Shown: piece by piece, positions 1-8,096 of the stretch
How positions within the stretch are numbered: the first letter of the stretch is position 1
How the letters are laid out: the number at the start of each line of letters is the position of its first letter
Assembly: GCA_030426145.1 (NCBI GenBank)
Contig: JAUHZF010000064.1
Coordinates: forward strand, 1 to 32,127
DNA length: 32,127 nt
From: Polyangia bacterium
Lineage (GTDB): Bacteria; Myxococcota_A; Polyangia; Polyangiales; Polyangiaceae
Direction: 5' to 3'
Position numbers and translations under genes: made by a program
The notes under the pieces: model-generated
The model's input: only the letters and a program-made list of their open reading frames with translations
Told to the model about the DNA's origin: nothing
Database searches by the model: none

Positions 1-1335
1 CGTGCGTTGCTCTACGTGGGTCTCGAGGCCGGCGCGCTCTTCCTTGAGCTCGGCAATGGTGTGGGCGAGGGCGGTGCGCATGTGCTCGATGCTGCGGCCG
101 AGGCCTTGCACCTCCAACGGACCCGAGACTTCGGGCACGGCCTGGTCGAGCTCGCCGTTTGCCACGCGGTCGGCGGCGTCGGCGAGCTTGCTCAGCGGGT
201 CGGAGAGGCGCTGGGCCGCGCGCACGAAGGTGCCACCCACCGCGATGACCAGCATGAGGAACGAAGCGCAGAGCGCGGTGATGGCGTTGAAGTCCTCGCG
301 CAGGCTCAGATCGATGGCGAGGGCGCGGTAGAGGCCGATGGACGCGAGCAGGGACAAGGTGAGGGTGAAGAGCAACGGGAGGCCGAACTCGCGCAGCATG
401 CGCATGCGCAGGTCGAGAACGACCACGTTCGACGTGGTGTCGGTCCACTGCTCGAAGCGCCGCACGATGGGGCGCACCGTCTCTTCATGCCAGCCCCGCT
501 GGAACGACGAGACGCCCCACGCGAAGAGCCCGCCGAAGCCCATCTGCATCACGGCGTCGGCCGCGGTGCTGATGGTGGTGGGCGGCCGGTAGTAGAGGAT
601 GCTCAAGGCGATGCAGCTCACCCAGAGCGCGAAATTGAGGAGCCACAGGTTTCGCGGGAGCGTGCGGGCCTGCGTGAGGGCCTGGAGATGAAGCTCACGG
701 TCTCCCTGAGGGCCGGCGCGCAGTGCGGCGAGCAAGCGCGCTGTGGCCGGCCGCACCGCGAGCGTGAAGCCGATGGTGCCGATGCTGGCGAGGGCGGGGA
801 TGAACTCCCACCACGCCCGGAAGACCACCTGGCTCGCGGTCCGCAGGAAGGCCACCGAGAAGAGGAGCATGACGTGACCTCCCACGATGCCGGCCACCGC
901 CGCGTTTTCGGCGAGCTGCGTGCGCAGGTCGGACCGGAGCCGCACCGGCGACGGATCCTCGGGCATCGGGTCGAGCTCGCGCCGGTAGACCGCCCGTCGG
1001 AAGGCACCGGCCATGACCCCGAAGCCGAGGCTCGTCACGAGGGTCGGCAGGTCGGAGCCGGCGACGAAGCTCGCGATGATGAGAGGCCAAGTGACGAAGC
1101 GCACCACCCCCGCGATGAAGTAGCCACGCCTTCCGAGGCGTGCGAGCCGGCCGGCCAGGGCCGACGACAGCAGCAGGCTGCCGAGGAAGAAGGTGCTCGG
1201 CCACGGCGTCTTGAACGCGGCTGGCACCACCGCCGAGGAGAACAGCAGCACGCTGAAGATCTCCCAGCTGGTGGCCAGCACCTCGGCCCGCACGAGGGGC
1301 CGAGCGTCGCGCCATTGGCTCGTGGCGTTTATCAT
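1..1335 (-). CDS. Multi-pass membrane sensor protein with HAMP domain (C-terminus cut by window edge)
   Basis: The frame is open from the left edge to an ATG at 1335, giving 445 visible residues. It carries about eight or nine hydrophobic segments (roughly residues 27-40, 48-65, 72-94, 145-165, 178-195, 228-247, 262-278, 318-336 and 350-371). A HAMP linker follows at about 372-425 (LSDPLSKLADAADRVANGEL). A coiled coil ending in LETHVEQRT then runs into the missing output domain. This layout is known for membrane sensors with histidine-kinase, SpoIIE-phosphatase or class III cyclase outputs, and the output cannot be told from what is visible. An in-frame ATG at 1377 is possible but would touch the divergent L,D-transpeptidase start. 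A GGAGG lies 11 nt before the 1335 ATG. The membrane HAMP sensor assignment is firm; the signalling output is not. Confidence 0.75.
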   Translation of the reverse strand, partial: MINATSQWRDARPLVRAEVLATSWEIFSVLLFSSAVVPAAFKTPWPSTFFLGSLLLSSALAGRLARLGRRGYFIAGVVRFVTWPLIIASFVAGSDLPTLVTSLGFGVMAGAFRRAVYRRELDPMPEDPSPVRLRSDLRTQLAENAAVAGIVGGHVMLLFSVAFLRTASQVVFRAWWEFIPALASIGTIGFTLAVRPATARLLAALRAGPQGDRELHLQALTQARTLPRNLWLLNFALWVSCIALSILYYRPPTTISTAADAVMQMGFGGLFAWGVSSFQRGWHEETVRPIVRRFEQWTDTTSNVVVLDLRMRMLREFGLPLLFTLTLSLLASIGLYRALAIDLSLREDFNAITALCASFLMLVIAVGGTFVRAAQRLSDPLSKLADAADRVANGELDQAVPEVSGPLEVQGLGRSIEHMRTALAHTIAELKEERAGLETHVEQRT

Positions 1336-1380
1336 CGGGTGGACGTCCTCCCCACGTTGTGGGACGCGCTCAAACATAGC

Positions 1381-2985
1381 GTGCACCGCTCCACTCGAAC
1401 AATCGAGGCCGCCGCGCTTCTCGCGCTGGGGGTCCTGTCCTGCCGCCCGGCCGAACCGCTCGCCGCCGACGCGACGCCGCATGCGACGCCCAGCGCCGCG
1501 CCGGCGGCGCTCGTGGTGGCCCCGGCGACCCCTGATTCATCGCCACCGGCGCCATCGGACCCCGCTCCAGCTGAAGACGGATTCGCCCGCCGCGCCATGG
1601 CGCGGATCGCGCCCTGGAACGACGCGGCGGTGGCGGAGCTCGGGGTGACCAGCGTGCGCTACCAGACCTTCGTCTGGCGTCGGCCTCTCAAGGGCGGCGA
1701 CGACTACCTCGGCTACCTGCGCGTCGGTCAGCGGGTGGCCCTGAAGAGCGAAGAGAAGGTGGAAGGGCAGGGGTGTGCCAGAGGCTTCTACCGGGTGGAG
1801 CCCCTCGGCTACGTCTGCGACGACGACACTGTGACCCGGCAGCAGAGCACGCCCTTCCTCGAGGCCAATGGGCACACCACACCGCGCGACACGCCCTTCC
1901 CCTACGACTGGGCCATCAGCAACGGTGCGCCGATGTACGCGCGGTTGCCCACCATCGAAGAGCAGCGCCGCAAGGAGAACCGCTACGGCAAGGTGGGCGT
2001 GTGGCACCCCTTGCCCAAGTTCTCACGCGGTCACGAGCACCTCGCGACCCTCGCGCCGATCGCGCCCGCGGATCCGATGCCCCCATTCCTCGAAGATGGC
2101 ATGGGTCCTCGGGGACCCGTGCTCTCGGTCGTGCGCAAGGGGGTGCCCCACGGCACGCTCTTCGCCTACACCCGCGCTTTCGAGCACGGAGGCCGGACCT
2201 TCCTCCTGTCGGCCGATCTCACCGTGGTGCCGGCCGACCGCGTGCGGCAGTTCCGACGCAGCACCTTTCACGGGGTCGAGCTGGACGAGCAGACCACCCT
2301 GCCGCGCGCGTGGTTCCGCGGACACGCGCGGCCGGTCTACCGCCGCCAGGGAGACACCTTCGTCGCCACCGAACAGACCTTCGCGGTGCGGAGCCACGTG
2401 GGCCTCACCGGGGTGGAGGTCGAGCACGACGGCAAGCGCTACCTGGAGACCCGCACCGGGCACTGGACCGCGGCGAGCGACGCTACCGTGGTGCGCGCAC
2501 GGGACGACTACCCCTACGGCGTGCGCCGCGGCGACAAGTGGATGCTCGTCTCCCTGATGGACGGCACCCTCGTGGCCTACGAAGACCTGACCCCGGTCTT
2601 CACCACCCTCATCTCTCCCGGTCGTGGGGGCGTGCCCATCAAGGGGCGCGACCCCGTGGCCGACGCCACGACGCCCACCGGAAGTTTCAAGGTCACCTTC
2701 AAGGATCGCGCGGCCACCATGGCTTCGGAGTTCGGCCAGGGGCGGAAGTTCTGGGTCGCCGACGTGCCCTTCACGCAGTACTTCCACCCGCCCTTCGCGC
2801 TGCATGGCGCCTACTGGCACGAGAAGTTCGGCGAGCCGATGAGCGCGGGATGCATCAACGCCTCCCCCCTCGACGCGGCCTGGCTCTTCGGTTGGACCGA
2901 GCCCGTGGTGCCGTCGGGATGGCAGGGGATCATCGCCAACGCCGACGAGAAGGTCAGCGCGACCTGGATCGTCGTGACCCGCTGA
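1381..2985 (+). CDS. L,D-transpeptidase (YkuD family) lipoprotein
   Basis: 534 residues from the GTG at 1381; a TTG at 1357 is an alternative. The N-terminus is a lipoprotein signal (hydrophobic AAALLALGVLS, then Cys21), so the protein is probably membrane-anchored in the envelope. After a Pro/Ala-rich linker come SH3-like stretches (YLRVGQRV ... GFYRVEPLGYVC). The YkuD catalytic domain is at about 400-534, with His475 (ALHGAYWH) sixteen residues before Cys491 (SAGCIN). These enzymes form 3-3 crosslinks in peptidoglycan or attach proteins to it. The usual S-H-G-C motif here reads S-A-G-C, so the His next to the nucleophile site is lost while the Cys and the distal His remain. The stop lies 5 nt from the stop of the convergent HAD gene. 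Family assignment is strong; activity is likely but unproven. Confidence 0.9.
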   Translation: MHRSTRTIEAAALLALGVLSCRPAEPLAADATPHATPSAAPAALVVAPATPDSSPPAPSDPAPAEDGFARRAMARIAPWNDAAVAELGVTSVRYQTFVWRRPLKGGDDYLGYLRVGQRVALKSEEKVEGQGCARGFYRVEPLGYVCDDDTVTRQQSTPFLEANGHTTPRDTPFPYDWAISNGAPMYARLPTIEEQRRKENRYGKVGVWHPLPKFSRGHEHLATLAPIAPADPMPPFLEDGMGPRGPVLSVVRKGVPHGTLFAYTRAFEHGGRTFLLSADLTVVPADRVRQFRRSTFHGVELDEQTTLPRAWFRGHARPVYRRQGDTFVATEQTFAVRSHVGLTGVEVEHDGKRYLETRTGHWTAASDATVVRARDDYPYGVRRGDKWMLVSLMDGTLVAYEDLTPVFTTLISPGRGGVPIKGRDPVADATTPTGSFKVTFKDRAATMASEFGQGRKFWVADVPFTQYFHPPFALHGAYWHEKFGEPMSAGCINASPLDAAWLFGWTEPVVPSGWQGIIANADEKVSATWIVVTR

Positions 2986-2990
2986 GATCG

Positions 2991-3695
2991 TCACATACCG
3001 AGCGCGTCGGCGAGGTCGGCGATGCTGCGGAAGCGCGGCGCGTCGGTGTAATCGTGGTGCTGGTCGAGGGCGTCGATGAGCACCGGCGACAGACCCGCGG
3101 CGCGCGCACCGACCACGTCGACCTCGGGGATGTCCCCCGCGTAGATGCAGCCGTCGGGCGGCAGGCCGAGCCGGCTGAGCGCGCGGCGGAAGAGCTCGGG
3201 GTCGGGCTTGCGAACCCCTTCGATGGCGCTGTCGACGACGAGGTCGAACATGTCGGTCAGCTCGGTGCGGGCGAAGAGCCGGTCGAGCTGCCCTTCGGAG
3301 TTGCTCACGATGGCCACCGGGCGGCCGGAGGCGCGGAACCGCTTCAGGGCCGTGCGGACCTCGTCGGGCACCCGCCGCCAGAGGTTGAAGCGGTCGTGCT
3401 CGGCGCGGATGGCATCGCCGGAGGCCTCGAGGTCGCCCTCGGGAACACCCGCGAGCACGATGAGGCTCTTCATGAGGATTCGCCAGCCATCCTCGTGGCC
3501 GGCGCCTTCCTTCAGCCGGGCCGCGTAGCGCTCGGTCGCCTCCCGCTGGCGCGCGGCCAAGGTGGCGGCATCGACCTCGTGTCCCCGGGCGGTGACGATC
3601 TCGGCCAGCACCTGATGATCGAGAAAAACCACGGTGTTGCCCGCATCGAGGAGGATCGCGGGAGGTGAGGCAGGAAGGGCACGCACGGTCGTCAT
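2991..3695 (-). CDS. HAD-superfamily hydrolase
   Basis: 234 residues with the four HAD motifs in order: ILLDAGNT (nucleophile Asp17), IVSNSEG (Ser131), GVRKPDPELF (Lys163) and YAGDIPEVDVVGA (Asp188, Asp193). An alpha-helical cap lies between motifs I and II. These proteins are mostly small-molecule phosphatases or dehalogenases acting in the cytoplasm. The second Asp of the usual DxDxT, which serves as acid/base in phosphatases, is Gly19 here, as in some dehalogenase-type and HDHD3-like members, so the substrate cannot be named. The ATG at 3695 is only 1 nt from a TGATAG hexamer; a GTG at 3686 would fit the leaderless spacing seen elsewhere in the window. Convergent with the L,D-transpeptidase and divergent from the SixA-type gene. 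Confidence 0.85.
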   Translation of the reverse strand: MTTVRALPASPPAILLDAGNTVVFLDHQVLAEIVTARGHEVDAATLAARQREATERYAARLKEGAGHEDGWRILMKSLIVLAGVPEGDLEASGDAIRAEHDRFNLWRRVPDEVRTALKRFRASGRPVAIVSNSEGQLDRLFARTELTDMFDLVVDSAIEGVRKPDPELFRRALSRLGLPPDGCIYAGDIPEVDVVGARAAGLSPVLIDALDQHHDYTDAPRFRSIADLADALGM

Positions 3696-3748
3696 CCTAT
3701 CAGGGGAACGGGGTGTCTTTTTTGGGACATCGACGCGTCATTTCCGGG

Positions 3749-3754
3749 TAGCTT
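3749..3754 (+). promoter_or_regulatory. Candidate -10 element of the SixA-type gene, leaderless spacing
   Basis: TAGCTT followed by 6 nt and then the GTG start at 3761, so transcription would begin at or next to the start codon. No clear -35 box: TTGGGA at 3722 is 21 nt away. Confidence 0.4.
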
Positions 3755-3760
3755 CGCCGC

Positions 3761-4264
3761 GTGAAGCGACGTCTCATCCTCTTGCGGCACGCCAAGAGCG
3801 ACTGGAAGGCGGGGGCGCCGAGCGATCAAGCTCGGCCCCTCAACGCCCGCGGTCGCCGTGATGCGCCTCGCGTGGCCGCGCGACTCGCCGAGCTCGAATG
3901 GGCGCCGACCCACATCTGGTCGAGTGACGCGAAGCGCACCAAGGAGACGGTCGAGCTCATGCTGCCGAGCTTCAAGCCGTCGCCCAAGGTCTCTTTCGTG
4001 GGCAAGCTCTACCTCGGCGACCTCGGCGCGATGCGCAAGGTGATGGATGGGGTGAGCGACAAGTGCAAGACGGCCATGCTCGTCGGGCACAACCCGGGCT
4101 GGGAAGAAGCGGGGTCGCTGCTCACCGGCCTCTCCATCAACATGACCACCTGCAACGCCCTCCTCATGTCGGTCAAGGCCGACAGCTGGGCGGAAGCCAT
4201 GGCGATGGAGAGCTGCTGGAAGCTCCACGAGCACATCCTCCCCCGCGGCCTGAAGAAGAAGTAG
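3761..4264 (+). CDS. sixA: SixA-type histidine phosphatase
   Basis: 167 residues, matching the small SixA branch of the histidine phosphatase (phosphoglycerate mutase-like) superfamily. The phosphate-binding motif LLRHAKSDW (Arg9, His10) is at the N-terminus, and the second catalytic His110 lies in MLVGHNPGWEE. SixA proteins remove phosphate from phosphohistidine on phosphotransfer domains or PTS proteins, but related members act on other small substrates, so the physiological target is open. The GTG start at 3761 is supported because RRLILLRHAKS follows immediately and a TAGCTT hexamer lies 6 nt upstream. The gene ends 26 nt from the convergent serA stop. Confidence is high for the family and moderate for the symbol. 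Confidence 0.88.
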   Translation: MKRRLILLRHAKSDWKAGAPSDQARPLNARGRRDAPRVAARLAELEWAPTHIWSSDAKRTKETVELMLPSFKPSPKVSFVGKLYLGDLGAMRKVMDGVSDKCKTAMLVGHNPGWEEAGSLLTGLSINMTTCNALLMSVKADSWAEAMAMESCWKLHEHILPRGLKKK

Positions 4265-4285
4265 GCCGCAGGGAATGGGCGTGCA

Positions 4286-4303
4286 CGTGCTCAGTAGAGC
4301 ACG
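4286..4303. terminator. Hairpin at the sixA/serA convergent junction
   Basis: A 7-bp inverted repeat, CGTGCTC/GAGCACG, with a 4-nt loop, which includes the serA stop codon. There is no T-tract on either strand, so it would act only as a stable stem, possibly for both converging transcripts. Confidence 0.3.
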
Positions 4304-5520
4304 CGGCAGCGGATCGTCCCGTCGATGGCGCGAAGCTGCTCGAGCAGGTCGGCGCCGCCGCGGTCGATGTCGATGACCACGTAGCCCACGTCGGGGAAGG
4401 TCTGGAGGTACTGGCCCACGATGTTGGCTTCGCTCTTCCCGATCACCTGGTTGATCGCCGCGAGCAGGCCAGGGCGGTTGTGGTGGATGTGGAGCAGACG
4501 GTCGTACTCGCCCTGCTTCACCGGCAGGTTGAGCTCGGGGAAGTTGACGCTGGTCGTGGTGGCGCCGGTATCGCTGTAGGAAGCGAGCTTGCCGGCGACT
4601 TCACCGCCGATGTTGTACTGCGCCTCCTGCGTGCTGCCGCCGATGTGGGGCGTGAGGATGACGTTGGGCAGGCCCTGGAGCGCCGAGGTGAAGGTCTCTG
4701 CGTTGCTCTTCGGCTCCTTGGGGTAGACGTCGATGGCGGCGCCGGCGAGGTGCTCGCTCTGGATTGCGTCGGCGAGGCCCTCGATGTCGACGACGGTGCC
4801 GCGGCTGAGGTTGAGGAGGTAGGCGCCCTTCTTCGTCTGGAAGATGCGGTCGCGCGTCATCATGCCCTGCGTCTCGGGGGTGTCGGGCACGTGTAGGGTC
4901 ACGAAGTCGACCTTCTCGAGCAGCTCGTCGAGGCTGCGCAGCGGCGTCGCGTTGCCCATGGGGAGCTTGGGCACCACGTCGTAGAAGTAGACGTCGAGTC
5001 CGAAGGCTTCGGCCAAGATGGACACCTGCGAGCCGATGTGGCCGTAGCCGATGATGCCGAGTGACTTGCCGCGCAGCTCGTGGCTCTTGGCCGCCGTCTT
5101 CATCCACTTGCCCTGATGGGCGGCCATGTTCTTGTCGCCGATGCCACGCACCAGCATCACCATCTCTGCGATGACGAGCTCGGCCACGCTGCGGGTGTTG
5201 GCGTGGGGCGCGTTGAAAACCGGGATCCCGCGCTCGCGGCAGCGGTCGAGATCGATCTGGTTGGTACCGATGCAGAATGCGCCGACCGCAAAGAGCTTCT
5301 CGGCCGCCTCGAGGACCTCGCCCTTGAGCTGCGTGCGTGAACGGTGGCCCACGATGTGGGCGCCCTTGATCGCCTCGACGAGCTCCTCGTGGGGCAGCGC
5401 CTTCTTCTCGTAGCGGATGTTCATGTAACCCGCGCGCTGGAAACCCTCGACGGCGGTCTGGTGAACACCCTCGAGGAGGAGGATGTGGATCTTGTCCTTG
5501 TCCAAGGAAGTCTTGGTCAT
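4291..5520 (-). CDS. serA: D-3-phosphoglycerate dehydrogenase
   Basis: 409 residues, the length of the short E. coli-type enzyme (410). It oxidises 3-phosphoglycerate to 3-phosphohydroxypyruvate with NAD+, the first step of serine synthesis. The catalytic domain contains the Rossmann motif GYGHIG (158-163). The catalytic residues Arg240 (NLSRGT), Glu269 (YPKEP) and His292 (TPHIGG) fall at the same numbers as in the E. coli enzyme. A C-terminal ACT domain (about 340-409, HNRPGLLAAINQVIG) suggests feedback inhibition by serine. The start is the ATG of MTKTSLDKDKIHILL. The frame extends upstream into the hydrolase gene, but that extension has no homology signal. The closest -10-like sequence is a poor TAGCCC 7 nt before the ATG. 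The upstream alpha/beta hydrolase is 65 nt away on the same strand. Confidence 0.96.
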   Translation of the reverse strand: MTKTSLDKDKIHILLLEGVHQTAVEGFQRAGYMNIRYEKKALPHEELVEAIKGAHIVGHRSRTQLKGEVLEAAEKLFAVGAFCIGTNQIDLDRCRERGIPVFNAPHANTRSVAELVIAEMVMLVRGIGDKNMAAHQGKWMKTAAKSHELRGKSLGIIGYGHIGSQVSILAEAFGLDVYFYDVVPKLPMGNATPLRSLDELLEKVDFVTLHVPDTPETQGMMTRDRIFQTKKGAYLLNLSRGTVVDIEGLADAIQSEHLAGAAIDVYPKEPKSNAETFTSALQGLPNVILTPHIGGSTQEAQYNIGGEVAGKLASYSDTGATTTSVNFPELNLPVKQGEYDRLLHIHHNRPGLLAAINQVIGKSEANIVGQYLQTFPDVGYVVIDIDRGGADLLEQLRAIDGTIRCRVLY

Positions 5521-5585
5521 GCGCCTAGGGCTACCAGATAGCGACCCCGCGCGCACGAGGCCTTCGTGGGCGCTCAGGTGCCGTA

Positions 5586-6389
5586 TCAGCCGCCGCAGAA
5601 GCTGCGCACCAGATCGGCCGTACGATGGGGCAGCTCGGTGGCGAAGTCGTGGGCCGAGCCCGGCAGCCAATGCAGCTCCGAGCCTCGGATCCGCCGCGCG
5701 AGAAGGCGGCTGTTGCCGGGAGGGACCATCGCGTCTTCCCCGGCGCTCAGGATGAGGGTGGGGGAGGCGATGCGGTGGAGCTCGTCGAGCGACCGGTGCC
5801 GTGCGGCCGCGAGCAGCTGGAAGACGGCGGTGGCGCGGGCCACGGGCTCGTCTCGGGCGAGGGCGGCCCAGCGGTCGATGACCTGGGCGTTCTGGGCCCG
5901 GAAGTCGTCGCTGAGCAGGTAGCGGGCTTCGACCTCGGCTCGGGCTCGCTCGTCGGCGAAGCGTGCCCGCGCCAGCGAGACGAAGACGCTGAGCCGCGCG
6001 CGCTCGCTGGTCTTGCCCCCGGGGGTGGTACAGCCGAGCACCAGGCGGTCGACCCGGTCGGGGCTGCCGATGGCCACCCATTGCGCGATCATGCCCCCGA
6101 GGGACATGCCGAACAGGTGAGCCCGAGGGATCTGCACCTCGTCGAGGACCCGGACCACGTCGGTGGCCATCTCCTGCGTGGAGTAGGGGGCGTTCACGAC
6201 CTCGCTCTTGCCCACGCCACGGTTGTCGATGAGCACGACGCGGAAGTGGTCGTCGAGGGCTTCGAGGAAGGTCTCGGGCCAGTGTTTCAGGCCTCGCGCC
6301 AGCCCTCTGAGCACCACCAGTGGCGGCGCCTCTGGGGTGCCGCGAAGCTCGTAGTGGATCCGCGGGGATCGGCCCGAAGTCAGCGGCAT
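5586..6389 (-). CDS. Alpha/beta-fold hydrolase
   Basis: 267 residues from the ATG at 6389, with a complete alpha/beta hydrolase triad: Ser96 in the nucleophile elbow GMSLGG, Asp219 (SAGEDAMVP) and His247 (GSAHDFA). The oxyanion-hole region is VLRGLARGLKHW, and the strand with VVLIDNRGVGKS is typical of the esterase/lactonase-like members. The substrate cannot be read from the sequence. The frame stays open to a more upstream start at 6512, but that would overlap the divergent AAA gene and adds Arg/Ala-rich residues without homology. The 6389 ATG follows a TAAGAT hexamer by 7 nt. Downstream, serA lies 65 nt away on the same strand, and co-transcription is possible. Confidence 0.88.
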   Translation of the reverse strand: MPLTSGRSPRIHYELRGTPEAPPLVVLRGLARGLKHWPETFLEALDDHFRVVLIDNRGVGKSEVVNAPYSTQEMATDVVRVLDEVQIPRAHLFGMSLGGMIAQWVAIGSPDRVDRLVLGCTTPGGKTSERARLSVFVSLARARFADERARAEVEARYLLSDDFRAQNAQVIDRWAALARDEPVARATAVFQLLAAARHRSLDELHRIASPTLILSAGEDAMVPPGNSRLLARRIRGSELHWLPGSAHDFATELPHRTADLVRSFCGG

Positions 6390-6396
6390 CGCGCGC

Positions 6397-6402
6397 ATCT
6401 TA
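6397..6402 (-). promoter_or_regulatory. Candidate -10 element of the alpha/beta hydrolase, leaderless spacing
   Basis: TAAGAT on the minus strand followed by 7 nt and then ATG at 6389. It favours this start over 6398, which overlaps the hexamer. Confidence 0.4.
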
Positions 6403-6484
6403 GACGCCCGGGCGCCTCGAGGCGAAGCCGATGCAGGTCGAAGATCGCGCGGCGCGGCGATTCGCTCGTCGCTGCGGCCGCTGG

Positions 6485-6490
6485 TAAGCT
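6485..6490 (+). promoter_or_regulatory. Candidate -10 element of the AAA ATPase gene
   Basis: TAAGCT followed by 9 nt and then GTG at 6500. A weak TTCGCT lies 18 nt upstream at 6461-6466. Little or no 5' leader would be made. Confidence 0.35.
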
Positions 6491-6499
6491 CCGACATCC

Positions 6500-8092
6500 G
6501 TGTCGCGACCACCCGCCCCGATTGAGCAGCTGCGCGATCTCGAGCTCTTGCTCAACGCCCACCACCCCATCCTCTACCTCGAGGCGGAGGAGGACGAGCG
6601 GGCGCAGGCGCTGCTCGAGCACGTGGCCGATCATCTCAACCTGCTCTTTCTGACCTGGACCCCCCACCGAGGGCTGGCCCACCCCCTCATGCCGGAGCCG
6701 CTCGAGGGCACGCTCGACCCTGGGCGATGCCTCCAGCACATCACGGGCTCGAGCAACGAGTCGCTCTACTACCTGAGGGACTTCGTGCCGCTCCTCGCCA
6801 GCGACACCGCGCTCAAAGCGCGGCTGCGCGAGGTCCACCAAGCGCTCTGGAAGCACCGTGGTGCGGTCGTCTTCACCGGTCATAGCTCGGCCGAGCTCCC
6901 AGAAGACATCGGACGCCTCGTGACCACGGTCACGCTCGCGCCGCCGAGCGACAAGGAGTACCACCGCTTCCTCTCGGACATGCTGACCGACCTGCGCTCG
7001 CGCCGGACGGTGAAGGTCGAGATGACCGGCGCCGACGTGGGCAAGCTCTTGCAGCAGCTCCGCGGGCTGACCTTCTTCGAGGTGAAGAAGGTGATGACCC
7101 AGGCCATCGCCGAGCAGTGGACGCTCGACGTGTCCGCCATCGGCAAGGCGCTGGAGGCGAAGAAAGAGGTGCTGAAGCGCACCGGGGTGCTCGAGTACTC
7201 ACCCGCCGAGAACAGCCTCGACGACATCGCCGGCCTCACGCGCCTCAAGCGTTGGCTGCGCAAGCGGCGGGCGGTCTTCGACAATCCGGACCGCGCCAAG
7301 GAATTCGGCCTGAGCGCGCCGCGGGGGATCCTCCTCCTCGGGGTGCCCGGTTGCGGCAAGAGCCTCTCGGCCAAGGCGGTCGCCCGCGAATACGGCTTGC
7401 CCCTCATCCGCCTCGACCCGTCGCGGCTCTACACCAAGTACATCGGCGAGACGGAGCAGAACCTCCGCCGGGCCACGCGCACCGCCGAGGCCATGGCGCC
7501 CATCGTCCTGTGGATCGACGAGATCGAGAAGGGCCTGGGTTCGGAGACCGGCGGCAGCGACGGGGGCGTGTCGAAGCGCGTCTTCGGCAGCTTCTTGTCC
7601 TGGCTGCAGGAGAAGCCGGAGGGGGTGTTCGTCATCGCCACCTCCAACGACATCTCTCAGCTTCCGCCCGAGTTGTTGCGCAAGGGGCGTTTCGACGAGA
7701 TCTTCTTCGTCGACCTGCCCAACGCCGATGTGCGGCGCGAGATCATGACCCTGCACCTCAATCGCCGGGGGCGGGATGCAGCGACCTTCGACCTCGATGC
7801 CATCGTGGCGCAGACCGACGGCTTCAGCGGGGCCGAGCTCGAGCAGGCGGTGGTCTCGGCCCTCTACGCCGCCTACGACGAAGGGGCGGAGCTCGAGACG
7901 CGGCACCTCTTGGCCGAGCTGGCCGTGACGCGTCCGCTCAGTGTCACCAGTGGGGAGAAGCTCGCGCGGCTGCGCGAGTGGGCGGTGGGGCGCGCAGTGC
8001 CCGCCGATCTCGCTCCGGGGGAGGCGCCGAACAGCTTGCCGCCCGACAGCTTGCCCCAGGGATCCGAACCGGGCCCGGGCAGCCTGCGCTGA
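6500..8092 (+). CDS. Ycf46-like AAA family ATPase
   Basis: 530 residues. The N-terminal ~220 residues (DLELLLNAHHPILYLEAEEDERA and on) resemble the degenerate P-loop-like region of Ycf46, an AAA protein of chloroplasts and bacteria. A classical AAA module follows at about 240-460: Walker A GVPGCGKS (281-288), Walker B IVLWIDE (335-341), sensor-1 Asn383, arginine-finger region LLRKGRFDE (Arg394/Arg397) and sensor-2 helix GFSGAELEQA. AAA proteins of this type are hexameric remodelling machines, and the client here is unknown. The C-terminal ~40 residues are Pro/Ser-rich and probably disordered. GTG start, with a TAAGCT hexamer 9 nt upstream. The stop is 4 nt from the convergent small gene. The family is confident; the role is not known. 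Confidence 0.9.
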   Translation: MSRPPAPIEQLRDLELLLNAHHPILYLEAEEDERAQALLEHVADHLNLLFLTWTPHRGLAHPLMPEPLEGTLDPGRCLQHITGSSNESLYYLRDFVPLLASDTALKARLREVHQALWKHRGAVVFTGHSSAELPEDIGRLVTTVTLAPPSDKEYHRFLSDMLTDLRSRRTVKVEMTGADVGKLLQQLRGLTFFEVKKVMTQAIAEQWTLDVSAIGKALEAKKEVLKRTGVLEYSPAENSLDDIAGLTRLKRWLRKRRAVFDNPDRAKEFGLSAPRGILLLGVPGCGKSLSAKAVAREYGLPLIRLDPSRLYTKYIGETEQNLRRATRTAEAMAPIVLWIDEIEKGLGSETGGSDGGVSKRVFGSFLSWLQEKPEGVFVIATSNDISQLPPELLRKGRFDEIFFVDLPNADVRREIMTLHLNRRGRDAATFDLDAIVAQTDGFSGAELEQAVVSALYAAYDEGAELETRHLLAELAVTRPLSVTSGEKLARLREWAVGRAVPADLAPGEAPNSLPPDSLPQGSEPGPGSLR

Positions 8093-8096
8093 GGGC

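Noticed and set aside
7..1332. Long open plus-strand frame in front of the L,D-transpeptidase
   Set aside because: Its translation is Arg/Gly/His-rich without any motif and lies opposite the clear HAMP sensor gene. It is a GC-bias shadow.
5521..6081. Upstream extension of serA to a start near 6081
   Set aside because: The added ~187 residues are Arg/Pro-rich, overlap the alpha/beta hydrolase, and the normal SerA N-terminus begins at 5520.
6390..6512. N-terminal extension of the alpha/beta hydrolase to 6512
   Set aside because: It would overlap the divergent AAA gene start and remove the TAAGAT-7-ATG arrangement. The extra residues show no targeting signal.
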